64,000 nucleotides of DNA, taken from the NCBI GenBank assembly GCA_965115825.1, contig OZ220464.1:868001-932000 (forward strand), written 5' to 3'. The notes under the pieces are model-generated. The model was not told where the DNA came from and searched no databases. It was given only the letters and a program-made list of their open reading frames with translations. Position numbers and translations under genes: made by a program. Position 1 is the stretch's first letter. Each line of letters begins with the position of its first letter. This stretch comes from Bin87 sp965115825 (lineage in GTDB: Bacteria; Chloroflexota; Dehalococcoidia; Lucifugimonadales; UBA3495). Positions 41,020 through 49,832 of the stretch are shown here, one piece after another.

Positions 41020-42642
41020 ATGCAACCCGGCAAAGTGTATCTAATCGGCGCCGGGCCCGGCGACCCAGGGCTGTTGACCGTGAAGGGCGCGCGGGCTCTG
41101 GCTGAGGCCGACGTCGTGGTGTACGATCGGCTGCTTGACCCGTCGCTGGTTGAGCTGGCGCCGGCGTCGGCGCGGCGGGTGTTTGTGGGCAAGGAGCGCG
41201 GCCGGCAGGCTCTTTCCCAGTCAGAAATCAACGAGCTGCTGGTTGCCGAAGGGTTGGCCGGCAAAACGGTGGCGCGGCTGAAGGGCGGCGACCCATTCGT
41301 GTTTGGGCGCGGCGGCGAAGAAGCGCAGGCGTTGGCGGCGGCCGGCGTGCCTTTTGCAGTGGTTCCGGGGGTAACGTCAGCGGTAGCGGCGGCGGCCTAC
41401 GCCGGCATCCCGGTCACGCATCGGGGTATGTCAACCTCCGTAACCATCGTTACCGGCAGCGAAGATCCGACGAAGGGCGAAACCGCTACGGACTGGACGG
41501 CGTTGGCGAAAGCCGGCGGTACGCTGGTAGTCCTGATGGGCTGGGCGACGCTGCCGGGCATTGCGACGACGCTGCAAGCCAACGGTATGACACCGGATAC
41601 GCCGGTGGCGTTAGTACAGTGGGGCACGTGGAGCAGGCAGAGAACGGTTGTGGGAACGCTGTCGGATATTGTTGAACGCGGCCGGGCGGCCGGCATGAGC
41701 GCGCCGGTCATCGCCATCATCGGGGATGTGGCCGGACTCCGGGATGAAATCTCCTGGTTTGACCGCCGGCCGCTGTGGGGCAAGCGGGCGCTGGTAACCC
41801 GCTCGCGGACGCAAGCATCGCGCCTTATCGAGCTTCTGAATGAACTGGGAGCGGAGCCGATTGAACTGCCGTCTATTAAAATTGGGCCGCTGGCTGATTA
41901 CTCCGAGCTCGACCAGGTTTTGACGGAAACGGCCGGCGCGCCGGGGCGATGGCTGATATTCAGCAGTGTTAATGCGGTGGAGTACGTTTGGGCGCGGCTA
42001 CAGGCGATGGGTCAGGATGCGCGGCACTTTGCCGGCGCGTCCGTGGGCGCAATCGGGCCGGCTACGGCGCGGGCCTTGCGGGAGCGCGGCATTGAGCCGG
42101 ACTTTGTGCCAAAACGGTCGGTGTCTGAGGAAGTAATTGCCGAGCTGTCGGGCCGAGACTGGATGGGCCGGCTGGTGATTCTGCTCGGTTCTGCCATCGG
42201 AAGGGATGCGCTGGCAGCCGGCCTGGCCGGCCTAGGCGCCGACGCGCGACAGGTTACGGCCTACCGTAACGTGAGGCCAGAAGGCGTTGATGAGCAAGCG
42301 CGGAGGGCCTTTGCCGGCGGGATTGACGTGGTAACATTCACCAGTTCGTCGACGGTACACAACCTGGTAGAGATACTGGGAGACGACCGGGCCCTGCTCA
42401 ACGGCTGCGCAATCGCCTGCATCGGGCCGATTACGGCGGCCACTGCGCAGGAGCTGGGCCTGTCCGTTGACATAATCGCCGCTGAACACAACGTAGCAGG
42501 ACTAGCCGCCGCTTTGGTAGATTATTACGCTGACGACCAGGCAATGGCAGCCTATGGCCGGGACAGTTCCCCGCTTGCGCCGGCGTGGCGGGAGATAAGC
42601 GGGAATGACGGGAAACAGACAGAAGGAGGGACGCGATGCTGA
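41020..42642 (+). CDS. cobA-hemD: fused uroporphyrinogen-III C-methyltransferase / uroporphyrinogen-III synthase
   Basis: The 540-residue protein has a SUMT domain (about 1-245) with GAGPGDPGLLTVKGARAL, VARLKGGDPFVFGRGGEEA and VPGVTSAVAAAAYAGIPVTH. A HemD domain (about 255-520) starts GKRALVTRSRTQASRL and has FTSSSTVHNL. HemD closes hydroxymethylbilane to uroporphyrinogen III; SUMT methylates it twice to precorrin-2. Fusions of this kind are common in Gram-positives and Chloroflexota. Its stop overlaps the hemB start by seven bases. Confidence 0.95.
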   Translation: MQPGKVYLIGAGPGDPGLLTVKGARALAEADVVVYDRLLDPSLVELAPASARRVFVGKERGRQALSQSEINELLVAEGLAGKTVARLKGGDPFVFGRGGEEAQALAAAGVPFAVVPGVTSAVAAAAYAGIPVTHRGMSTSVTIVTGSEDPTKGETATDWTALAKAGGTLVVLMGWATLPGIATTLQANGMTPDTPVALVQWGTWSRQRTVVGTLSDIVERGRAAGMSAPVIAIIGDVAGLRDEISWFDRRPLWGKRALVTRSRTQASRLIELLNELGAEPIELPSIKIGPLADYSELDQVLTETAGAPGRWLIFSSVNAVEYVWARLQAMGQDARHFAGASVGAIGPATARALRERGIEPDFVPKRSVSEEVIAELSGRDWMGRLVILLGSAIGRDALAAGLAGLGADARQVTAYRNVRPEGVDEQARRAFAGGIDVVTFTSSSTVHNLVEILGDDRALLNGCAIACIGPITAATAQELGLSVDIIAAEHNVAGLAAALVDYYADDQAMAAYGRDSSPLAPAWREISGNDGKQTEGGTRC

Positions 42643-43625
42643 AACACCCGGATTTGCGGATGAGGCGGCTGCGGGAGAAAGGGCCGGTGCGGGAGATGGT
42701 GCGGGAAACACGCCTTACCGCCGGCAACTTTATCTACCCCATATTCGTCACGCATGGGGAAAACGTGCGCGAAGAAATTGAGCCGATGCCGGGCTGTTAT
42801 CACACTTCCATCGACCGCCTCAACGAAGAGATTGACGAGGTAGTGGCGCTGGGCATTCCGTCGGTCCTGCTGTTCGGTCTGCCTCCCGAAAAAGACGCCA
42901 CAGGCAGCGGCGCCTACGATCCGGAGGGCATTATCCAGGAAGCCATCCGTGCTATCAAGCAACTGGCGCCCGGCCTTATGGTCATTGGCGACGTGTGCCT
43001 CTGCGAGTACACCGACCACGGCCACTGCGGGGTAATCAACGGCGCAAAGATTGACAACGACGCCACGCTGGAACTGCTGGCGCGCGCCGCCCTCACTCAG
43101 GCCCAGGCCGGCGCCGATATGGTCGCTCCGTCGTCCATGATGGACGGACAGGTGCGGGCGATACGGGAAACGTTGGACGCCCATGGCTACGACGACACGC
43201 CTATTATGGGGTACGCGGCGAAGTACGCATCCTCTTTCTACGGCCCGTTCCGCGTGGCCGCCGACTCCACGCCGCAGTTCGGCGACCGCCGCAGCTATCA
43301 GATGGATCCGGCCAACCGACGCATGGCGATGCGGGAGATTGAATCGGACATTGCCGAGGGCGCGGACATTGTGATGGTCAAGCCGGCCATGGCCTACATG
43401 GACGTCATCAAAGAGGCGCGGGAACGCTACGACTACCCTCTGGCGGCCTACAATGTCAGCGGTGAGTACTCTATGGTCAAGGCAGCGTCGCGGGCCGGCT
43501 GGGTGGACGAAAAGCCGGTTACGCTGGAGCTGCTGACGGCCATCCGCCGGGCCGGCGCGGACATCATTATTTCCTACCACGCCAAGGAAGTCGCACGCTG
43601 GCTGACGGGCGGGGAACAGCGCTGA
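42636..43625 (+). CDS. hemB: delta-aminolevulinic acid dehydratase (porphobilinogen synthase)
   Basis: The 329-residue enzyme joins two 5-aminolevulinates to porphobilinogen. It has a zinc site of three cysteines in DVCLCEYTDHGHC (Cys121, Cys123, Cys131), APSSMMDGQV, YAAKYASSFYGPFR with the first catalytic Lys, and VMVKPAMAYMD with the Schiff-base Lys. The zinc form is implied by the cysteines. It overlaps cobA-hemD and is followed by hemL after 13 bases. Confidence 0.96.
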   Translation: MLKHPDLRMRRLREKGPVREMVRETRLTAGNFIYPIFVTHGENVREEIEPMPGCYHTSIDRLNEEIDEVVALGIPSVLLFGLPPEKDATGSGAYDPEGIIQEAIRAIKQLAPGLMVIGDVCLCEYTDHGHCGVINGAKIDNDATLELLARAALTQAQAGADMVAPSSMMDGQVRAIRETLDAHGYDDTPIMGYAAKYASSFYGPFRVAADSTPQFGDRRSYQMDPANRRMAMREIESDIAEGADIVMVKPAMAYMDVIKEARERYDYPLAAYNVSGEYSMVKAASRAGWVDEKPVTLELLTAIRRAGADIIISYHAKEVARWLTGGEQR

Positions 43626-43638
43626 GGAGTCTGACAGT

Positions 43639-44924
<1,286 letters not shown>

Positions 44925-44983
44925 GCGCCCAGTGGGAACCGCCCTAACCCTAACCTCCGTATCAAGCCCGGGGCAGGCGTCAA

Positions 44984-45006
44984 CCCTCTTTCATACGGGG
45001 AGAGGG
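44984..45006. repeat. extragenic palindrome upstream of recQ
   Basis: CCCTCT-TTCATACGGGG-AGAGGG-type inverted repeat, preceded by CCCTAACCCTAACC at 44943-44956. It resembles the element at 4390-4413. Its right arm forms the ribosome-binding site of recQ. Confidence 0.35.
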
Positions 45007-45009
45007 AGT

Positions 45010-47349
45010 TTGCTGTCGCTACTTAAGCAGCATTTCGGCTACGACGAGTTCCGGCCCGGACAAGAGGCGATAATCTCCAACGCGCTGGCCGGGCGGCACA
45101 GTCTGGTTGTCATGCCCACCGGCGGCGGCAAGTCCTTGTGCTACCAGCTGCCGGCCCTGGCGCGGGGCGGGCTGACCCTGGTGGTGTCGCCGCTGATTGC
45201 GTTGATGAAGGACCAGGTGGACGCGCTGCGGGCCAACGGCATCGCCGCCGAGTTTCTCAACAGCAGCCTGGACAGCGTTGCTTCCGCCGCCGTGGAGCGA
45301 AGTGCCCAGGCTGGCAGCGTCAGCCTGCTGTACGTTGCGCCGGAGCGGGTCACTATGCCCGGCTTTCGGCGGTTTCTGCGCACGTTGGACTTGCGTCTCA
45401 TTGCCATTGATGAGGCCCATTGCATCAGCGAGTGGGGCCACGATTTCCGGCCCGACTACCGCGCTCTGTCCGAATTGAGGGCGGAGTTTCCCGATACGCC
45501 GGTCATGGCGCTGACGGCCACGGCTACAGAGCAGGTGCGCCGCGACATCGTAGGGCAGCTGCGGCTGGATGGCGACAAGGAGTTCGTGTCCGGCTTTGAC
45601 CGGGCCAACCTGACCTATCGCGCTCTGCCCAGGGCCGGCGCGTGGGAGACGCTGTTGAGCCTGTTGAACGAAAGGCGCGGACAGGCGGTCATCGTCTATT
45701 GCTTCTCGCGCAAGGAAACCGAGGAACTGGCCGAAGGGCTGACCGCCCAGGGACACCCGGCGGCAGCCTATCACGCCGGATTGGACGCGGACACCCGACG
45801 ACTGACGCAGGAACGGTTCAGCGACGGCGACGTTCCCATCGTGGCGGCCACTATCGCCTTCGGGATGGGCATCGACAAGCCCGACATCCGCTTGGTGGTT
45901 CACTACACGCTGCCTAAGTCCATTGAGGGTTACTATCAGGAGACCGGGCGGGCCGGGCGCGACGGGCTGCCCAGCGACTGCGCGCTGTTTTTCAGCGAGG
46001 GCGACCAGCGCAAGCACGATTTTTTCATCAAGCGGATTGCCCACAGCGAGCTGCAACGAGCTTCTCGGCAACAGTTGCGGCAGATGGTTGACTACGCCCG
46101 GCTGCAATCCTGCCGACGCAAGTACTTGCTGGCGTACTTCGGAGAGACGATGGCCGGCAATTCCTGCGGCAACTGCGATATGTGCCTGGCCGAGCGGCGG
46201 ACGGTGGACATTACGGTAGCGGCTCAAAAGATACTGTCGGCGGTAATACGCACGGGAGAACGGTTCGGTATCGCCCACGTCAACGATGTGCTGCTGGGCA
46301 GCGGCAAGCAGCGGGTTAAGGAGCTGGGCCACGACCAATTAACCGTGTACGGCATAGTGAAAGACTATGACCGAAACGGGCTGCGTCGGTTGGCCGACGG
46401 CTTGGTAGAACGGGGTTTGCTGGAGCGCGGCGATGGGCAGTACGCCACCGTCAGCGTAACCGCCGCCGGCAGGGAGTGGCTGCGGAGCCGGGCGAGTTTG
46501 ACGCTGGATCTGCCGGTAGCAGAGCAGCCCGGCAGCAAAGAAAGGCGGCCGGAACGAAAGGCCGCAGCAACCGACCGGCTCGTCGCAGCGGCGGATTATG
46601 ACAGCGGACTGCTGGAGCGGCTGCGCGCCTTGCGTCGCCGGCTGGCGGATGAGCAGGGCGTGCCGGCCTTTGTGGTGTTCGGCGACGCAACGCTGCGCGG
46701 GTTGGCGTCTGCCAAACCCCGCAACCGGCAGGAAATGCTGCGCGTATCAGGCATCGGGCCGGCCAAATTGGAGCGATACGGGGAAGTGTTTCTGGCGGCA
46801 ATACAGGAATACGTCAGCGGCGCGCCGGACGACCGGAAAGAGGCCAGACCGGAAACGGGTCGGCTGAATGAAGCTCGTCGGGAATACCCCAGAGCCTATG
46901 AATCGTGGAGCAGCGAAGAAGAACGGCAGTTGGAAGGCTTGAACGACGCAGGGTTGGACATCGCGACGATTGCTGAGCGTCTTGGCCGACAACCCAGCGC
47001 GATTGAATCTCGATTAACCCGGTTGGGACGCGCTGATAACGATAAACCCCTGGGCGATACCCATGCCCTGACGCATCAGTTGCTGCAACAAGGGCTGAAC
47101 ATTGCCGAAATAGCGCGGGAACGTAACTTGACCCATCAAACGGTCATGTCGCACATCGAGCGACTGACGCAAGCCGGCGAAACCGTTGACTTGGGGCCGC
47201 TGCTGCCATCGGCGGAGCGTGTGGATATAATCGGAACAGTCTTCCAAGAATTGGGAGATGAGAAGCTGGCTCCAATCAAAGAGGCTTTGGGAGATGACTA
47301 TTCCTACGATGAGATACGGCTGGTTCGCATTCTTCGGCAGCAGCAGTAG
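45010..47349 (+). CDS. recQ: ATP-dependent DNA helicase RecQ
   Basis: The helicase core shows motif I MPTGGGKSLCYQLP (Walker A 36-42), DEAHCISEWGHDFRPDY, and motif VI-like QETGRAGRDG. An RQC zinc site follows with CGNCDMC. An HRDC domain lies around residues 575-655. The tail is long and contains WSSEEERQLEGLNDAG, a Myb/SANT-like helix set, and a final helical domain with HTVMSHIERL-type sequence (QTVMSHIERLTQAG). The TTG at 45010 with GGGGAG seven bases upstream gives 779 residues; the frame is open upstream but that part is not RecQ-like. It unwinds DNA in recombination and repair. Confidence 0.92.
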   Translation: MLSLLKQHFGYDEFRPGQEAIISNALAGRHSLVVMPTGGGKSLCYQLPALARGGLTLVVSPLIALMKDQVDALRANGIAAEFLNSSLDSVASAAVERSAQAGSVSLLYVAPERVTMPGFRRFLRTLDLRLIAIDEAHCISEWGHDFRPDYRALSELRAEFPDTPVMALTATATEQVRRDIVGQLRLDGDKEFVSGFDRANLTYRALPRAGAWETLLSLLNERRGQAVIVYCFSRKETEELAEGLTAQGHPAAAYHAGLDADTRRLTQERFSDGDVPIVAATIAFGMGIDKPDIRLVVHYTLPKSIEGYYQETGRAGRDGLPSDCALFFSEGDQRKHDFFIKRIAHSELQRASRQQLRQMVDYARLQSCRRKYLLAYFGETMAGNSCGNCDMCLAERRTVDITVAAQKILSAVIRTGERFGIAHVNDVLLGSGKQRVKELGHDQLTVYGIVKDYDRNGLRRLADGLVERGLLERGDGQYATVSVTAAGREWLRSRASLTLDLPVAEQPGSKERRPERKAAATDRLVAAADYDSGLLERLRALRRRLADEQGVPAFVVFGDATLRGLASAKPRNRQEMLRVSGIGPAKLERYGEVFLAAIQEYVSGAPDDRKEARPETGRLNEARREYPRAYESWSSEEERQLEGLNDAGLDIATIAERLGRQPSAIESRLTRLGRADNDKPLGDTHALTHQLLQQGLNIAEIARERNLTHQTVMSHIERLTQAGETVDLGPLLPSAERVDIIGTVFQELGDEKLAPIKEALGDDYSYDEIRLVRILRQQQ

Positions 47350-47376
47350 GGCCGCGCTGTGTAAGCGAAAGAGGCG

Positions 47377-47418
47377 GCAAAGGATAGGGGCGCGTTGGAA
47401 CGCGCCCCTATCCTTTGC
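47377..47418. terminator. 20-bp perfect palindrome between recQ and the SPFH gene
   Basis: GCAAAGGATAGGGGCGCGTT and its exact complement (47377-47396, 47399-47418) are separated by two bases. It lies between two convergent genes and could terminate both transcripts, though no T-tract follows on either side. Confidence 0.55.
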
Positions 47419-47436
47419 TGAAGTGGCTGAGCCGGT

Positions 47437-47460
47437 CTAGGTTCCGTAGCGAGCGGCGTT
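47437..47460 (-). pseudogene. possible relic of a sodN 3' end
   Basis: On the minus strand these 24 bases encode NAARYGT then TAG, the same last seven residues as sodN at 49143, including 12 identical final bases. As with sodN, a strong palindrome lies about 20 bases downstream. The frame is closed by a TAG immediately upstream, so no more of the gene is visible. A chance match cannot be excluded. Confidence 0.35.
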
Positions 47461-47496
47461 CTACACAGAGCATTCTATGCTGTCACGAATTGGGTT

Positions 47497-48558
47497 TTAC
47501 GCATCGGGGGTGGGCGGGATCACTCCTTCGATGAGAGGCAGCTGCGCGACGTTATTGACTGCCGCCAGGTTGGCCGGGACAATTACCAGCTTTGAGTTGG
47601 AGGATTCGCCCAGATTGCGCAGGGCCTGGATTTGCTCGTAGCGCAGGGCAATATCCGCGCCATCTCCCAGTTCCATGAGAGCTTTGTATAGCGCGGCAAC
47701 GCCCTCGGCTTTTAGGATCTCGGCGGCGCGGTCGCCTTCGGCGCGAGTTATTGCCGCCTGCTTGTAAGCTTCGGCCTGCGCGACGGCAGTTTGTTTCTCC
47801 ATTTCGGCGCGGGCTATTGCAGCTTCGTTGTCCGCCGCCGCCCCCTGGCGCCGCGCTTCGGCGCGCACCACCAGGTCCTGGCGGTCGCGCTCGGCCATTT
47901 CCTCAGCGGCGCGACGCTCGTTCATCGCCGCTTCCACTTCCTCGGCGGGGTGAATGTCTTGTATTTCTACGCTGATGAGTGAAATGCCCCATCTCTCAGC
48001 TTGTTCGGACAAGCGAGCAGCCGTTGCGCTGGCGATGTGCTCTCGACCCGTAATCACTTCGGTCAATGTCATAGTTCCGACCACCGCGAGCAGCGTCGCG
48101 TTTATGGCGTTTCGTAGAGCAGTAATATGGTTTTTAATGTTGAGCACGAGCTTGGCGGGATCGGTTATCTGAAAGACAACAGCGGGCTCGATATTGACCA
48201 CAGCACTATCGGCAGTGATGCAGTGTTGGAAATGGGATACCCCTTGGGGATATGCTGGTTGCTCCCTTAAATCAAACTTCCCCTTGCCTTGTTCAACATC
48301 AGCTTTCGTCACCGGGGCACCATTCTCGTCCCGTACCACTTCACCAGTTGACGAGAAAAACAAAAGGACCGGCTTGATACGAACCCGTCCCGGGCCTCTG
48401 ATACCGATGAATTCGCCGGTAGTTTTGAAAACCGCCACTCTTTCGTATTGCACCAGGTCGAAAGTTACGATGCCGGCCCAGTAACGCAGCAAGACGATGA
48501 TGACGGCCACCAATATGGTAAGTGCTGCGATGATGGCGATTATTTCACCAATGCCCAT
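47497..48558 (-). CDS. SPFH / Band 7 (stomatin, slipin-like) membrane protein
   Basis: The 353-residue protein has one N-terminal transmembrane helix (IIAIIAALTILVAVIIVLL), then the Band 7 domain (around 40-230) with HCITADSAVVNIEPAVVFQI. A long alanine/glutamate-rich coiled coil follows (ARAEMEKQTAVAQAEAYKQA and neighbours). Such proteins oligomerise in membrane microdomains and often steady proteases or transporters; no NfeD partner gene is adjacent. Its start has a good AGGAGG site, but a 488-bp insertion element sits 14 bases upstream of the ATG and must have cut it from its original promoter. Confidence 0.9.
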   Translation of the reverse strand: MGIGEIIAIIAALTILVAVIIVLLRYWAGIVTFDLVQYERVAVFKTTGEFIGIRGPGRVRIKPVLLFFSSTGEVVRDENGAPVTKADVEQGKGKFDLREQPAYPQGVSHFQHCITADSAVVNIEPAVVFQITDPAKLVLNIKNHITALRNAINATLLAVVGTMTLTEVITGREHIASATAARLSEQAERWGISLISVEIQDIHPAEEVEAAMNERRAAEEMAERDRQDLVVRAEARRQGAAADNEAAIARAEMEKQTAVAQAEAYKQAAITRAEGDRAAEILKAEGVAALYKALMELGDGADIALRYEQIQALRNLGESSNSKLVIVPANLAAVNNVAQLPLIEGVIPPTPDA

Positions 48559-48572
48559 TGAAATCCTCCTAT

Positions 48573-49060
48573 TAGGTGATTTCGCTACTCGAGATCTGAC
48601 TTACCGACAGCAGAAATCGTCAAGCTTTGCGGCGTATTACGTATGGCACTCAGCTTTACCGCTGAGCTTACCGTTGCGGAGTTCTTCGGAGCGGTTGCGA
48701 ACCGTGCCAGCAGTCAAACTACCGGAAAGGCAACAAGGCGTCCATAGAAAATATGCTATGCAACGGCATCCTCACCTCAGGCGAGAGCAGGAGACGTGAT
48801 AGCCGGTTGTGTCCTAGTTTCCTCCCTTGGTGCAGCTTGATACGTATACGCCGCACCCCCGCGTAAGCACCAGCCTTGGGCGCGCCAGCGCCGTGGACCG
48901 ATAGGTCAGCAGGGACACCGCTACGTGCAGCGACACCTTGCAGATATTCAGGCAACGGTGGGCTTCCAGCAGCCGGCTGTGCGCTGAATTACACAACCCG
49001 TCACTGAAGCGGCCGTTTTCCGCTACAAATCCGCTGGAACCCGAGTAGCGAAATCGCCTA
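48573..49060 (-). mobile_element. 488-bp MITE-like / degenerate IS element with terminal inverted repeats
   Basis: The left end TAGGTGATTTCGCTACTCGA (48573 on) and the complement of the right end (49060 back), TAGGCGATTTCGCTACTCGG, match at 21 of 24 positions. The element is flanked by a perfect 6-bp direct repeat TCCTAT (48567-48572 and 49061-49066), the mark of transposition. On the minus strand an open frame from the right end to 48814 reads GRFSDGLCNSAHSRLLEAHR and KVSLHVAVSLLTYRS, which looks like the C-terminal part of a transposase whose N-terminus is lost. It is therefore probably non-autonomous. The duplicated TCCTAT is part of the SPFH gene's Shine-Dalgarno. Confidence 0.75.
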
Positions 49061-49086
49061 TCCTATGGAGCGTTCAGAGCGAAAAT

Positions 49087-49122
49087 CTATGGGCGCTCCG
49101 CTTGACACGGAAGCGCCCATAG
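49087..49122 (-). terminator. Rho-independent terminator of sodN
   Basis: A perfect 11-bp stem CTATGGGCGCT / AGCGCCCATAG (49087-49097, 49112-49122), extended by CCG/CGG, lies 20 bases after the sodN stop. On the minus strand it is followed by ATTTTC. Confidence 0.65.
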
Positions 49123-49142
49123 GTCGGACAACTCTTTTGGAA

Positions 49143-49613
49143 CTAGGTTCCGTACCGCGCCGCCGCGTTGGGGTCGCTGTACTCGACGTTCTTGGTGGCC
49201 CAGAAAGCGGCGGCGATGTCGTCGCAGGCGGCGACCAGGGCCTCGGCGTTCTCCATACTGACGGTCTGCTTGCACTGGCCGGCCAGCTTCAAGGCGGCGT
49301 TGAACTTGGCGGCGATTTCGTTGGCGTCGGTGTTGGGCCAGGCATAATCCGCCCAGAGGATGCGCAGCTCTTCCTTGCACTTCTCGGCGTGCTCTTCCTT
49401 AACGGTTACGTAGCGGGAGAAAGTGTTGGCGAAAGCCTGCCGCTCGCCGGCCGGAGCGCCGGGCTGGGGAGCCTCCAGGTTCTGCATCCGCAGCACCATC
49501 TTCTGCACGGTCTGGGCCGCCATCTTGGCGACTATCGGGTCGTAGATGCCGCAAGGTATGTCGCAGTGGGCATAGGCGGCGCGAGGCTTCAGGTACGCGA
49601 TGGGATTGAACAT
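49143..49613 (-). CDS. sodN: nickel superoxide dismutase
   Basis: The 156-residue precursor has a 15-residue leader (MFNPIAYLKPRAAYA) followed by the nickel hook HCDIPCGIYDP (His16, Cys17, Cys21). After cleavage His becomes residue 1 and its amine, imidazole and the two Cys thiolates bind nickel. The rest is the four-helix bundle (for example AAQTVQKMVLRMQNLE). Length is like the marine cyanobacterial type. It disproportionates superoxide. The maturation peptidase SodX, often adjacent, is absent here. A GGAG-type site (AAGGAGA) lies upstream and a terminator downstream, so it is a single gene. Confidence 0.92.
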   Translation of the reverse strand: MFNPIAYLKPRAAYAHCDIPCGIYDPIVAKMAAQTVQKMVLRMQNLEAPQPGAPAGERQAFANTFSRYVTVKEEHAEKCKEELRILWADYAWPNTDANEIAAKFNAALKLAGQCKQTVSMENAEALVAACDDIAAAFWATKNVEYSDPNAAARYGT

Positions 49614-49749
49614 TGTAGGCAGTCTCCTTTTGGATTCTCAGCGGCGAAAACGCGGCGCGAATTGCCGTCATAAACGGGATGATGTCGGCGGAAATGCTAG
49701 CGCAATTTGCCGGAAGGCGCAAGGGCGGGAGTTCCGGCGCGGTCTTCGC

Positions 49750-49778
49750 TTGCCGCCCGTGCAGCGCCAATCTATAAT
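49750..49778 (+). promoter_or_regulatory. sigma70-type promoter of ilvD
   Basis: TTGCCG (49750-49755) and a perfect TATAAT (49773-49778) are 17 bases apart. The start point near 49785 leaves a leader of about 48 bases to the TTG start. Confidence 0.6.
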
Positions 49779-49832
49779 CGGTTGGACATCTGCCGCACAG
49801 CCCCGGGCCCAGGCCCGTTTGAGGAGACCGTT

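Noticed and set aside
44943..44956. Telomere-like CCCTAACCCTAACC
   Set aside because: Only two units, in an intergenic palindromic element; no meaning for a bacterial chromosome.
48600..49020. Cobalamin riboswitch or RNase P RNA in the long gap upstream of the SPFH gene
   Set aside because: AGCAGGAGACGTG and AGTTTCCTC only superficially resemble those RNAs. The ends, target duplication and protein-like frame fit an insertion element better.
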